Shown: positions 1-9,310, counted from the stretch's first letter. The stretch: DNA of 14,178 nt from an uncultured Eubacteriales bacterium (GCA_934728355.1 CAKVEA010000012.1:1-14178), one strand, 5' to 3'. Made by a program: numbers and translations. Notes: a model not told the origin generated them from the sequence alone.

Positions 1-1050
1 GCAGCGCCAACAGGCAGAGCCGCCAAACGTATGACAGAAACATGTAAAATAGAATCAAAGACAATTCACAGACTTCTCGAAGGCGATCATAAAGGAAAAT
101 TCAGCAAAAACGAAGAAAATAAACTAACTGGTGATGTAATAATAGTCGATGAGTGTTCAATGATTGACGTTATTTTAATGTACAATCTTCTGAAAGCTAT
201 CCCTAATGAAATGACAGTAATTCTCATTGGAGACGCTGACCAGTTGCCTTCTGTTGGTGCTGGAAATGTTCTAAATGATATAATTAGTTCTAATGTGGTG
301 CCTGTTATAAAGCTAAATAGAATTTACAGACAAGCCGAATCAAGTAAAATAATAATTAATTCTCATAAAATAAATTTAGGTCAAATTCCTGATTTATCAA
401 ATAACAATAGCTCTGATTTCTTCTTTATAAATAATGAAAATCCTGATGATATCGTTTCTGAAATAAAAGAATTGTGTTTTAAAAGACTTCCTAAAACTTA
501 TAAAGTTAATGCAGTTTCTGATATACAAGTCCTATCTCCTATGAAAAAAGGATTGTTAGGTACTGAAAATCTAAACACGGAGCTTCAATCAATATTAAAT
601 GATAGTCCCTTATTTATAAAACGCGGTGCGAACAAATATAAACTTGGCGACAAGGTTATGCAAATAAAAAATAATTATGATAAGAATGTATTCAACGGAG
701 ACATCGGGTTTATAAATTATATAGATTTGGACAATAACACGATAAAAGTTGATTTTGATAGCACTTTAGTTGAATACTCATATCAAGAACTTGAAGAATT
801 AGTTCTTTCATATGCAATTACTATACATAAATCTCAAGGCGGAGAGTTCCCTATTGTTGTTATTCCAATTCATTTTCAAAGTAGGATAATGCTTCAAAGG
901 AATTTGATTTATACAGGAGTTACAAGAGCTAAAAAGATTCTTGTTTTAATCGGAGATTCTGATGCTTTAAAGTATGCCATTGAAAACAACGTTTCACGAA
1001 ATAGAAGAACTCTCTTAAAAAATAGACTTATACAAAAATTCAATTCATAA
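1..1050 (+). CDS. recD2: RecD2-type ATP-dependent DNA helicase, C-terminal part (5' end outside window)
   Basis: The reading frame is already open at base 1, so the gene begins upstream; 349 residues are visible. The first codons give APTGRAAKRM, the usual motif Ia of RecD2/exonuclease V alpha helicases, so the Walker A motif lies just outside. Visible motifs in order are DECSM (Walker B, about 148-162), GDADQLPSVG (motif III, about 229-258), the YRQ stretch, the SPMKKGLLG segment near 535-560, YAITIHKSQG (motif V, about 811-840) and YTGVTRA (motif VI, about 910-930). This order and the full C-terminal half match RecD2, a superfamily 1B 5'-to-3' helicase used in DNA repair and recombination without RecBC. 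A strong terminator follows 34 bases after the stop, so it is not cotranscribed with the restriction genes. Whether it is a housekeeping copy or belongs to a mobile element cannot be decided here. Confidence 0.93.
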   Translation, partial: AAPTGRAAKRMTETCKIESKTIHRLLEGDHKGKFSKNEENKLTGDVIIVDECSMIDVILMYNLLKAIPNEMTVILIGDADQLPSVGAGNVLNDIISSNVVPVIKLNRIYRQAESSKIIINSHKINLGQIPDLSNNNSSDFFFINNENPDDIVSEIKELCFKRLPKTYKVNAVSDIQVLSPMKKGLLGTENLNTELQSILNDSPLFIKRGANKYKLGDKVMQIKNNYDKNVFNGDIGFINYIDLDNNTIKVDFDSTLVEYSYQELEELVLSYAITIHKSQGGEFPIVVIPIHFQSRIMLQRNLIYTGVTRAKKILVLIGDSDALKYAIENNVSRNRRTLLKNRLIQKFNS

Positions 1051-1083
1051 AATTTTATAATAATAAAACCATTATAAATATAT

Positions 1084-1120
1084 AAGCAACTATCTGTTTT
1101 CAAGATAGTTGTTTTTGTTT
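1084..1120 (+). terminator. Rho-independent terminator after recD2-like gene
   Basis: A perfect 9-bp stem CAACTATCT (1087-1095) pairs with AGATAGTTG (1103-1111) around a 7-nt loop, followed directly by a T-rich tail (TTTTTGTTTT). It separates the helicase gene from the next transcription unit. Confidence 0.9.
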
Positions 1121-1157
1121 TGTTCTGTATTATGTATATAAAAATATAATTGTTTAT

Positions 1158-1186
1158 TTGATTTTTTAGACAAAACATGATAAAAT
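1158..1186 (+). promoter_or_regulatory. Sigma-70/SigA-type promoter of the SNF2-mod-res operon
   Basis: TTGATT (1158-1163) and TAAAAT (1181-1186) are separated by exactly 17 bp, with an extended -10 TG at 1178-1179. Transcription would start near 1193, downstream of the first in-frame ATG at 1177, which supports the internal start at 1225. The same hexamers and 17-bp spacing occur in the regulator promoter at 10257-10285. Confidence 0.72.
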
Positions 1187-1224
1187 ATTTCAAATATAAA
1201 ATTGTTAAAATTGAAGGTGATTTT

Positions 1225-4107
1225 ATGAGCCTAGTGCGATGTCAAATTAAAAATTTTGCTTACATTTTAGATAAAAAATTACTATTTCCTGATATAAACC
1301 AAATAGCACGGACAATTTCAAATGTTAATCTAGATTTGAATCCTCATCAAGTGGAAGCGGCGCTATTTGCACTTTCTAAGCCCTTTTCAAGTGGGGTAAT
1401 TTTAGCTGATGAAGTGGGTCTAGGAAAAACAATCGAAGCCGGAATTATAATTTCACAAAAATGGTCTGAAAACAAAAAAAGAATCCTGATAATTTTACCG
1501 CCGAATTTAATAAACCAATGGTGCGATGAACTCAACAACAAATTTTTTCTTCCAACATTCGTAATAGATAATTTTAAATTGAAATTATTAAAGCAAGAGG
1601 GTGTAGAAAACCCTTTTTTGCGTGATGAAATATTAATTTGTACATATAATTTTGCTTATGACAAACACGAATATCTAGAAAGCATAGATTGGGATATTGT
1701 TGTATTCGATGAAGCTCATAAACTTTTAAACGTGTACAAAGAAGAAAATGTTATGAGCCGAACACTAAGAAGTACGTTTTCTGGGAAATATAAAATACTT
1801 CTAACTGCAACACCTTTCATGAATACATTAATGGAACTCTATGGAATAACAACGTTTGTAGATGAAAAAATTTTTGGAGATGTGGAAAGTTTTGAAGCAC
1901 AATATATCTTAAACAGATCTGACAGAGAGAATAAACTAGCTGAACTTTCTGACAGGGCAAAAAAATATTGTGTGCGAACTTTAAGACATCAAGTATCTGA
2001 TTACATTCATTACACAAACAGGAAATGTATCACTCAAAAATTCAGTCTAATGGAAGAAGAACAAAAACTTTATGATTTAGTTGCAAATTATCTGTATACA
2101 CCAAAACTTTACTCTATACACAATAGTGGACGCCATCTTGTAGAACGAGGTCTTTGGAAAAGGTTAGCTTCTTCGTCTTTCGCAATCGCTAAAACCTTAG
2201 AGAAATTCATGCTACGTTTAAAAGAATTAACAGAAAAAATCTCTAAGCCATTAAATAAGGGAGAAAAAATAGTAACTATTAGGCATAACAAGTATACAAA
2301 GGCTGATGTTACAAAAATTCAAAAAGAAATAAATTATCTACAAGATTGTGTTCGTGTTGCAAATACCATAAAAGAAAATTCTAAAGGGAAAGCACTTCTT
2401 TCGGCACTTAAAACGGGATTTAAAGAAATGTATAGACTTCATGCACAAAATAAAGCAATTATCTTTACAGAAAGTAGAGTAACTCAGGATTATCTAAAAA
2501 AATTATTAATCAGCAATGGATATGATAAAAGAGATGTTGTCACTATAAATGGAGAAAACAATGACCCCGATTCCCTTACAATTTATGCTGATTGGATTAA
2601 GTATAAAGGTTCTCAGAAAGGTTCCTATAATTCAAATAAACGTGCTTCTATTCTAAACTATTTTAAAAACCGTGCAAAAATTTTGATTGCAACAGAATCG
2701 GCTTCGGAAGGAATAAACCTTCAATTTTGCTCACTTATCATAAACTACGATTTACCTTGGAATCCCCAAAGAATTGAACAACGAATAGGAAGATGTCATA
2801 GATACGGTCAAAAGAACGATGTTGTTGTAATCAATTTTTTGAATGAAAACAACATTGCCGACCAACGTGTTTATGAGCTTTTGAGATATAAGTTTAAACT
2901 TTTCGATGGTGTCTTTGGAACATCAGACGGTGTATTGGGTGCAGTGGATAGTTTGGACTTTGAAAAACGAGTTACCGATATTTACAGTCGTTGTAGGACA
3001 AGAGAGGAAATTATTCAAGCTTTTGATTTACTTCAAAGAGAATACGAAAAAAGCATATCTGACAAAATGGAAGCTACACGAAACAGGCTGCTTTCAGAAT
3101 TTGATGATATTGTGATAAATAAATTTGAACTTCATCAATTTCAAACTTTAAGAGAAATAAATTTTATTAACAAAATACTTTGGGATCTCACAGTGTATAG
3201 GCTTTCGGGGTATTTTGCTGATTTTAATAACGAAACTTTAGAGTTTTCCCCGCGGAGAAAAAAGATTCTGGGATATTATGCGAATGAACTACATTACGGA
3301 ATGAATGAAAGAGAAGATAAAAAAAGGTGGTATAGAATAAATCACCCTTTAGCACAAAGAATTATATTTGATCTAAAGATGAACTTGAAAGTATATCCAC
3401 AAGATATAGAATTTAAATTTCCTAATCAAAAAGTAAGTCTTTTAGAAAGTTTGAGAGGAAAATCAGGAATATTTGCCCTCTATTATGCAAGAATAGGTAC
3501 TTTCGTTACTACTTATGAGGAGATACCTATTTTAATAGGTATGACAAGTGAAGGTGAAATTGTTTCAACAGAGCAACTAGAACTAATGATGACTTTATCT
3601 ACAAATAATTCGTCCGAATATCCCGATAGACCAGATTTAAAAGACTCTGATGAATACAAAAAAATTATGGGATTTAAAACCGAAGAAGAATTTTTTAATG
3701 AATCAGAACTTGAGAGCATAAAAGACCTTGCTAAAAAAGTCGAATCAAACTACATCGAAAAATCAAAAGTAAATATGGATAAGTACATAGAATCTGAAGC
3801 AAAGAAACTCCATCAGTTTATCAACGACAAAAAACTTTCACTAGACATAAAACTTAAAAAACTAGAAAAGAAAATCACTGATAAAAAATCGAAAATGAAA
3901 AAATGTAAAACCATTAAAGACCGTATAAAGCTCGAATCAGAACTTGAGGAATTACAGAAAAAATTTTCAGATATGCAATTCAAGAATTTTTCAAAGAAAG
4001 AAGACTTAAACAAAGAGTTGGAAGAAAGGCTTGAATTACTAGAAAGAAGAAAAAACTATGAAGTTACATTTAAAAAAATTTTTATATCAAATTGGAGGTT
4101 GTCGTAA
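1225..4107 (+). CDS. SNF2-family (HepA/RapA-like) DEAH helicase of the restriction operon
   Basis: The 960-residue protein is a superfamily 2 SNF2-type ATPase, expected to translocate on DNA rather than unwind it. Motifs: GLGKT (Walker A, 65-69), DEAH (162-165), TATP (motif III, 194-197), a motif IV segment IIFTES, motif V near 489-500 and QRIGRCHR (motif VI, 519-526). Beyond about residue 825 the protein is lysine/glutamate rich and looks like a long coiled coil. No nuclease motif was found. The start at 1225 is chosen because GAAGGTGA lies 4 nt upstream and because the predicted transcript begins after the earlier ATG at 1177. The stop TAA shares its last base with the methyltransferase ATG, indicating translational coupling. 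SNF2 proteins of this type accompany DNA methyltransferases in several defence loci; class 1 DISARM (DrmD) is one known case. The role here, loading or regulating the Mod/Res complex, is inference. Confidence 0.92.
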   Translation: MSLVRCQIKNFAYILDKKLLFPDINQIARTISNVNLDLNPHQVEAALFALSKPFSSGVILADEVGLGKTIEAGIIISQKWSENKKRILIILPPNLINQWCDELNNKFFLPTFVIDNFKLKLLKQEGVENPFLRDEILICTYNFAYDKHEYLESIDWDIVVFDEAHKLLNVYKEENVMSRTLRSTFSGKYKILLTATPFMNTLMELYGITTFVDEKIFGDVESFEAQYILNRSDRENKLAELSDRAKKYCVRTLRHQVSDYIHYTNRKCITQKFSLMEEEQKLYDLVANYLYTPKLYSIHNSGRHLVERGLWKRLASSSFAIAKTLEKFMLRLKELTEKISKPLNKGEKIVTIRHNKYTKADVTKIQKEINYLQDCVRVANTIKENSKGKALLSALKTGFKEMYRLHAQNKAIIFTESRVTQDYLKKLLISNGYDKRDVVTINGENNDPDSLTIYADWIKYKGSQKGSYNSNKRASILNYFKNRAKILIATESASEGINLQFCSLIINYDLPWNPQRIEQRIGRCHRYGQKNDVVVINFLNENNIADQRVYELLRYKFKLFDGVFGTSDGVLGAVDSLDFEKRVTDIYSRCRTREEIIQAFDLLQREYEKSISDKMEATRNRLLSEFDDIVINKFELHQFQTLREINFINKILWDLTVYRLSGYFADFNNETLEFSPRRKKILGYYANELHYGMNEREDKKRWYRINHPLAQRIIFDLKMNLKVYPQDIEFKFPNQKVSLLESLRGKSGIFALYYARIGTFVTTYEEIPILIGMTSEGEIVSTEQLELMMTLSTNNSSEYPDRPDLKDSDEYKKIMGFKTEEEFFNESELESIKDLAKKVESNYIEKSKVNMDKYIESEAKKLHQFINDKKLSLDIKLKKLEKKITDKKSKMKKCKTIKDRIKLESELEELQKKFSDMQFKNFSKKEDLNKELEERLELLERRKNYEVTFKKIFISNWRLS

Positions 4108-5747
4108 TGAATACAGTACAAAGATTAGAACTCAATTGGATAGGCAAACATGACCCTAAAAATAAAATAAGTCCTGAACCTAGAATACTGATAGAAAATC
4201 CTGAATACAGCTATTCAAATTCAGAAGCTATATTAAATGAGCAACTATCTTTTGAAGAAAAAAATAAAAATAAAGTCTATTTTGACAATATGCTCATTCA
4301 TGGGGATAACCTACTAGCTTTAAAATCATTGGAACTCGAATATGCGGGAAAAATCAAGTGTATTTATATTGATCCTCCATACAACACAGGTTCAGCATTT
4401 AAACACTATGACGATAATTTAGAACACTCTACATGGCTTAATTTAATGAAACCTAGACTTGAGTTACTTAAAACATTGCTTAGTGAGGATGGCTCGATTT
4501 GGATTAGTATTGATAGTTATGAAAGTCATTATTTAAAAGTGATGTGTGATGAAGTATTTGGAAGAAACAATTTCATAGACGAAGTTATTTGGCAAAGAGC
4601 ATATGCACCTGTTAATCTTAAAAAAACGCTGTCAAAAAGTCACGATACGATTTTAGCATATGCTAAACATAAAACGACTGACTACGAGCTTAACAAATTG
4701 CCAAGAGATAAAGAAGCATTGGCAAGATACAGAAATCCAGATAATGACCCTCGTGGTGTTTGGAAGTCTTGTGATGCAACAGTAGGTCCGGTTGTTAAAG
4801 AAAAAGTGTATGAATTGGAGTTACCAAGTGGTAAAAAAATTTTACCTCCAAAAGGAAGATGTTGGCTTTACAGCAAAGAAAGATTTAAAGAGATGGTTTC
4901 AGATAATAGGATATCCTTTGGTGAAAATGGAAATGGCGTACCTAGAGTGAAGAAATTCCTTTCAGAAGTTCGTGAAGGAATTGTTGCACAAACTTTATGG
5001 ACATACGAAGAAGTTGGACATACCCAAGACGCAAAACGTGAAGTAAAAAAATTCAATTCGGAAGATATATTTGAAACTCCAAAACCTGAAAAGTTAATAG
5101 AGCGTATATTAACTCTTGCGACAAACCCTAGTGATTTAGTTTTAGATTCCTTTTTAGGTTCGGGAACAACTGCGGCGGTGGCACACAAAATGGGTAGACG
5201 ATGGATAGGTATCGAACTAGGAGACCATGCATATACGCATTGCTACAAACGTTTAAAAGCAGTAGTTGACGGTGAACAAGGTGGAATATCAAAGGGCGTA
5301 AACTGGCAAGGTGGCGGAGGATTTAAATTTTATGAATTAGCTCCTTCGCTCATCGAAAAGGACAAGTTTGGCAATCCGGTTATTTCAGATAAATATACTG
5401 GAGAAATGTTAGCTAAAGCAATTGCGAAACACAAAGGATATTACTATCAACCAGATGAACACTTCTTTTGGAAACAAAGTAAAAACGGCGATAAAAATTT
5501 TCTTTATGTAACGGAAAATCATATTACCCCACAGGATCTAGACTACATACATACTCTCATGAAACAAGATGAACATCTTTTGGTATGTGCACCGTCATAT
5601 GAAAGTGAATGTTCTAATCAATTTCCTAATATTACTATTCAACAAATTCCCAAAGTATTGTTTGGAAAATGCGACTTTATGAAAGAAGGATATAGTTTAA
5701 ATGTAAATCAAAATGAAAGCAGCGAGGAGGATAATTGCAATGAATAA
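4107..5747 (+). CDS. mod: Type III restriction-modification methyltransferase (Mod), N6-adenine specific, beta class
   Basis: The 546-residue protein should transfer a methyl group from S-adenosylmethionine to adenine N6. The catalytic motif IV DPPYNTG is at residues 89-95 and the SAM-binding motif I FLGSGTT at 349-355. Motif IV before motif I is the beta-class order found in type III Mod proteins. The segment between them, roughly 180-300, should hold the target recognition domain. The C-terminal 150 residues are probably the Res-contacting part. The start at 4107 overlaps the SNF2 stop by one base and has GGAGG 8 nt upstream; a TTG at 4092 lies inside that binding site and is rejected. The protein is somewhat shorter than many Mod proteins (about 600-650). 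The recognition sequence cannot be predicted. Several A7 runs are present, but no tandem repeat of the kind behind phase-variable mod genes is seen. Confidence 0.93.
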   Translation: MNTVQRLELNWIGKHDPKNKISPEPRILIENPEYSYSNSEAILNEQLSFEEKNKNKVYFDNMLIHGDNLLALKSLELEYAGKIKCIYIDPPYNTGSAFKHYDDNLEHSTWLNLMKPRLELLKTLLSEDGSIWISIDSYESHYLKVMCDEVFGRNNFIDEVIWQRAYAPVNLKKTLSKSHDTILAYAKHKTTDYELNKLPRDKEALARYRNPDNDPRGVWKSCDATVGPVVKEKVYELELPSGKKILPPKGRCWLYSKERFKEMVSDNRISFGENGNGVPRVKKFLSEVREGIVAQTLWTYEEVGHTQDAKREVKKFNSEDIFETPKPEKLIERILTLATNPSDLVLDSFLGSGTTAAVAHKMGRRWIGIELGDHAYTHCYKRLKAVVDGEQGGISKGVNWQGGGGFKFYELAPSLIEKDKFGNPVISDKYTGEMLAKAIAKHKGYYYQPDEHFFWKQSKNGDKNFLYVTENHITPQDLDYIHTLMKQDEHLLVCAPSYESECSNQFPNITIQQIPKVLFGKCDFMKEGYSLNVNQNESSEEDNCNE

Positions 5748-8499
5748 TAAATCAGAGTATAGACTAGAAACCATAAATAATTTAATGTCATTGAGATTAC
5801 CGCAATATAAAAGCTTGCAAATACTTGATAAAATAGCAAAAGAATTATTTGAGATTAAAGATGATAAAATTCTAGAAAATAAAATTCATGAGATGTTCCC
5901 TATCTTTAAAAATTTTGAACGTGCATTTCCGTCTTTTGCATTTTCACTTGCAACAGGTGTTGGAAAAACTTTACTTATGGGTGCATTTATAACCTATTTG
6001 TATACTAACTATGATATAAGGAATTTTTTCATTGTTGCTCCAAACTTGACGATTTACAACAAACTGATAGAAGATTTTGGCTCTCCAAATTCTAAAAAAT
6101 ATGTTTTCAAAAGAATTCAAGAATTTGCTCAAAATCCACCTACTGTTATAACTGGGGAAACATATAAAGACGAAATTGCCGGACAAACCATTTTAAATCA
6201 TTCAATTACGATTAATATTTTTAATATCGGGAAAATTAATGCCGAAGTGCGTGGTGGAAAGTTACCACAAATAAAACGTTTAGCAGAATACCTTGGCGAA
6301 TCTTATTTTGATTATCTTTCAGGGCTTAATGATTTAGTTGTTTTAATGGATGAAAGTCATCACTATCGTGCGGATAGAGGTATGACAGTTATTAACGAGT
6401 TAAAGCCTCTTTTAGGATTAGAATTAACTGCAACACCTCAGGTTGAAAAATCAAACAAATCTATAAAATTTAAAAATGTTGTTTATGAGTATTCGCTAGC
6501 CCGTGCGATTGTAGATGGGTATGTTAAACAACCAGCTGTTGCAACCAGAAAAGATTTTGACCCACGAAAATTCTCAAACGATGAAATAGATAAAATCAAA
6601 TTAAATGACGGTATTAGAGTTCATCAAAACACAAAAACCGAACTTGAACTATATTCAAAAAATGAAGGTGTCAAATTAGTAAAGCCATTTGTTTTGGTGG
6701 TCTGTAAAGACACAAATCACGCAGAAGAAGTAAAAGAGTATATAACCTCAGATGAATTTTTTAACGGATATTATAAAGATAAAGTTTTAGAAGTTCACTC
6801 AAATCAAAAAGGAAGTGAAAAAGATGAAAATATCCAAAAACTTATGTCTTTGGAGGATCCTGAAAATAATATTGAGATTGTAATTCATGTTAATATGTTA
6901 AAAGAAGGCTGGGACGTTACAAATCTTTACACCATTATTCCTCTAAGAACTTCAGCATCTCTAACACTGCGTGAGCAAACTATTGGTAGAGGGCTTAGGC
7001 TTCCTTATGGCTCAAGAACAGGAAATGATACAGTTGACCGCTTGACAATCATTGCACATGATAAATTTGAAGAAATTGTAAACGCTGCAAATGATGAATC
7101 CTCAATTATTAAAAAAGAAAATATAATCTCTATTGAAGATGAAAATATAGAAGAAGAAAAAGAAGTCAAAGTTGCTAAAACAGTTTTTGATAACATAATA
7201 GAACAAAAGAAACAAAAATTAAAATATGCCAGAAGCGAAGAAAAGAAACAAGATTTAAAAGAAGAAATTGCTATTGATGAAGCTGTGGGTAAGACTATTA
7301 ATGAAGTAATAGGAACACCTATTGATTTAAAAATTGCAACTGTCGAAGTAGATAATACATTATCCAAACCTACAAACAAAGTTATAAAGACAGTTATTAC
7401 ATCACATGATTTAGAAAGACCTGAAGTCAAAAAAATGATAAAAGAAAAAGCAAAAGAAAAACTACAAATCGAAGGTCAACAATCATTTAAAGATATTGAT
7501 AAAATTGAAGAAAGAATAGAACAAGCTGTTTCCCCTCTTTGCGAACAAAAAATACGTTACTCAATAGATATTCCTGATGTAGTAATGGTATCTAAAGATT
7601 CAAAACTTAAAAAATTTAATCAGTTTAAGCTAGATACTTTCGGTTTCGATTTTAAAGTACCTTCTGATGAAATAATAATAGAAACTTTAGGAGATAAATC
7701 TTCATGGGCACTCAAATTAGATGAAAATGTTATACTCCCTGATACTCCTGAAAATGTTATATTAAATGAAGTCTTAAATCTATCGTCAGATATAAACTAT
7801 AAAGAACACTCAGAATTGATTTATAATCTGATAGGTCAAGCACTAGATGAAATAAAACAAAACAAGAGTAAAAAAGATTTATACAAGATTGTTTTTAAAT
7901 ATAAAAAAGATATTGCGTATCAAATTTACAATCAAATGAAACTACATTGTGAAATATTTGCTCCTGAATATGATGTGAAAATTTTGAAAAGTTCTTCAGA
8001 AATTTTGCCTCATGGATATACCAAATATAAGCAAGACGATATAAAGGAATATACATCTAAATTCGCTGGATATGAAATAAAAAGTAAGGTTTTCGATTAT
8101 TTTTCTAAAGCATGTCATACGGAGTATAAGTTTGATAGTGTTCCTGAACAAACATTTTCAATAGTACTGGAAAGAGATTCAAATGTTTTAAAATGGCTAA
8201 GACCTGCACAAAACCAACTAAAAATTATTTGGAAAGATGGCAGACAATATACTCCCGATTTCTTGGTAGAAACAGATAAAAACATTTATATTATAGAAAT
8301 AAAAAGTTATAAACGTATACTTGATGAAGAAGTTAAACTAAAAGCTGTTTCTGCACAAAAATACTGTGAGTATGTTAATATCTATGCGAAAGAATATTCC
8401 AAAAAGCTTTTTAGTTACATTATTATTCCTGCCGAAGAAATAAGTAGAAGCAGTTCATTTGATGCACTTTTAAACAAAAATTATTTGTATAAAATTTAA
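5740..8499 (+). CDS. res: Type III restriction enzyme Res subunit (DEAD/DEAH helicase plus PD-(D/E)XK nuclease)
   Basis: The 919-residue protein carries a superfamily 2 ATPase core: ATGVGKT (Walker A, 71-77), DESH (204-207), TATP near 230 and QTIGRGLR (motif VI, 413-420). A charged Lys/Glu-rich linker runs from about 460 to 530. The C-terminal nuclease has PD at 839-840 and EIK at 853-855, fitting a PD-(D/E)XK active site. With Mod it should recognise unmethylated sites, move or diffuse along DNA using ATP and cleave when complexes meet. GAGGAGG ends 9 nt before the ATG at 5740, and the gene overlaps the end of mod by 8 nt, so an upstream ATG at 5713 is rejected. Length and domain order are normal for the family and all key residues are intact, so the enzyme is predicted to be active. 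The stop codon is embedded in the terminator stem. Confidence 0.94.
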   Translation: MNNKSEYRLETINNLMSLRLPQYKSLQILDKIAKELFEIKDDKILENKIHEMFPIFKNFERAFPSFAFSLATGVGKTLLMGAFITYLYTNYDIRNFFIVAPNLTIYNKLIEDFGSPNSKKYVFKRIQEFAQNPPTVITGETYKDEIAGQTILNHSITINIFNIGKINAEVRGGKLPQIKRLAEYLGESYFDYLSGLNDLVVLMDESHHYRADRGMTVINELKPLLGLELTATPQVEKSNKSIKFKNVVYEYSLARAIVDGYVKQPAVATRKDFDPRKFSNDEIDKIKLNDGIRVHQNTKTELELYSKNEGVKLVKPFVLVVCKDTNHAEEVKEYITSDEFFNGYYKDKVLEVHSNQKGSEKDENIQKLMSLEDPENNIEIVIHVNMLKEGWDVTNLYTIIPLRTSASLTLREQTIGRGLRLPYGSRTGNDTVDRLTIIAHDKFEEIVNAANDESSIIKKENIISIEDENIEEEKEVKVAKTVFDNIIEQKKQKLKYARSEEKKQDLKEEIAIDEAVGKTINEVIGTPIDLKIATVEVDNTLSKPTNKVIKTVITSHDLERPEVKKMIKEKAKEKLQIEGQQSFKDIDKIEERIEQAVSPLCEQKIRYSIDIPDVVMVSKDSKLKKFNQFKLDTFGFDFKVPSDEIIIETLGDKSSWALKLDENVILPDTPENVILNEVLNLSSDINYKEHSELIYNLIGQALDEIKQNKSKKDLYKIVFKYKKDIAYQIYNQMKLHCEIFAPEYDVKILKSSSEILPHGYTKYKQDDIKEYTSKFAGYEIKSKVFDYFSKACHTEYKFDSVPEQTFSIVLERDSNVLKWLRPAQNQLKIIWKDGRQYTPDFLVETDKNIYIIEIKSYKRILDEEVKLKAVSAQKYCEYVNIYAKEYSKKLFSYIIIPAEEISRSSSFDALLNKNYLYKI

Positions 8500-8526
8500 T
8501 CAAGACTATGTGTCTTGATTTTTTAT
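8496..8526 (+). terminator. Rho-independent terminator of the restriction operon
   Basis: A perfect 9-bp stem AATCAAGAC (8498-8506) and GTCTTGATT (8512-8520) with a 5-nt loop is followed by TTTT, giving a T6 run. It starts within the res stop codon. Read from the other strand the hairpin also has an A/T-rich flank and may help stop transcription coming from the convergent recombinase gene. Confidence 0.9.
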
Positions 8527-8547
8527 ATTTCATTCAAATGTTGAATT

Positions 8548-9288
8548 TTACCATAAATTTTCAAACTCTTTAAGCATTTTTTCTTTTCGTTCTTTCTCGA
8601 TTCCACAGTATTTAAGTGTCATTCTTTCAGAGCTATGATTCAGCATGTCTTGAAGAGTAGCAAGTGCCGTCATATCATTTTTATGTATTTGTAAAAACCA
8701 GTAAGCAAAAGTTTTCCTCAAAAAATGAGTTGAACAATGGTAGGGTAAATTTAAGTCCTTAGCCATTTTATTAAATATAGCTCTTGCTGGAGAAATTCCT
8801 ATTGGTTTGTTTTCTCCTTTTTGACTTTTAAAGATGTACTCATCAAATTCAAAATACTTTATTTGGTTTATATAAAGGTTTACAACCTTTTTAATACTCT
8901 CAGTTATAGGCATTTTTCTACGTTTCTTTGTTTTTTGTTCAATGATATCAATTTCTTGTTTCCATGAATAATCTTCATTGAAAAAGTTAGAAAATTTCAA
9001 ATTTAATAGATCTCCGCAACGATAGCCAGTTGTAATTCCAATTATGAAAAGACAATAATTTCTGTACTCTTTTCGGTTTATAAAATAAGCCTTGATTTTC
9101 TCTATTTCTTCTAGAGTTTTGACCGAATCCGCAGCTTGAGCTTTTCTCTTTCCATGACTAGTAAATTCTAAATTTTGAGTATTATTTTTGTGCTTTTTGG
9201 CAGGAAAGTCAATAACATTATTACTAGTATTTTTGCACGAATCGTTTGCTAAATTCCCAAATGTCAATTGTATATTAATAACAATCAC
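8548..9288 (-). CDS. Tyrosine recombinase / integrase
   Basis: The 246-residue protein has the complete catalytic set of the phage integrase/XerCD family: Arg90 (in GYRCGDLL), Lys119, His188 and Arg191 (HFLRKTF), His218 (LNHSS) and the nucleophile Tyr227 (LKYCG). It would cut and rejoin DNA at a specific site through a 3'-phosphotyrosine link. It is shorter than typical ICE integrases (about 380-400), and the first 55 residues are a short basic leader rather than a full arm-binding domain. It therefore resembles small plasmid resolvases or integrases of small integrative elements. The start is uncertain: the GTG at 9288 sits within a GAGGTGAT stretch that itself looks like a ribosome binding site, and the next in-frame TTG is at 9267. 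It is convergent with res, and is the best evidence that this region is or was mobile. Confidence 0.88.
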   Translation of the reverse strand: MIVINIQLTFGNLANDSCKNTSNNVIDFPAKKHKNNTQNLEFTSHGKRKAQAADSVKTLEEIEKIKAYFINRKEYRNYCLFIIGITTGYRCGDLLNLKFSNFFNEDYSWKQEIDIIEQKTKKRRKMPITESIKKVVNLYINQIKYFEFDEYIFKSQKGENKPIGISPARAIFNKMAKDLNLPYHCSTHFLRKTFAYWFLQIHKNDMTALATLQDMLNHSSERMTLKYCGIEKERKEKMLKEFENLW

Positions 9289-9310
9289 CTCATAGATTTA
9301 TTATACAATA

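Noticed and set aside
1177..1224. Upstream ATG for the SNF2 gene
   Set aside because: No ribosome binding site, and it lies before the predicted transcription start; the ATG at 1225 has GAAGGTGA.
4092..4106. TTG start for mod
   Set aside because: The TTG overlaps the GGAGG site that serves the ATG at 4107.
4868..5188. Minus-strand open frame of 106 residues inside mod
   Set aside because: Covers the catalytic motif I region of mod in antisense; no start signal.
5713..5739. Upstream ATG for res
   Set aside because: GAGGAGG just before 5740 points to the later ATG.
4107..5747. Phase-variable repeat tract in mod
   Set aside because: Only scattered A7 runs are present, normal for this base composition; no tandem di- to pentanucleotide repeat.
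7005..7430. Minus-strand open frame of 141 residues inside res
   Set aside because: Ser/Phe/Ile-rich antisense of a Lys/Glu-rich coding stretch, without a ribosome binding site.
1158..8526. Complete DISARM or BREX system
   Set aside because: No DrmA/DrmB/DrmC, PglZ, BrxC or BrxL features; the Res protein is a standard type III subunit.
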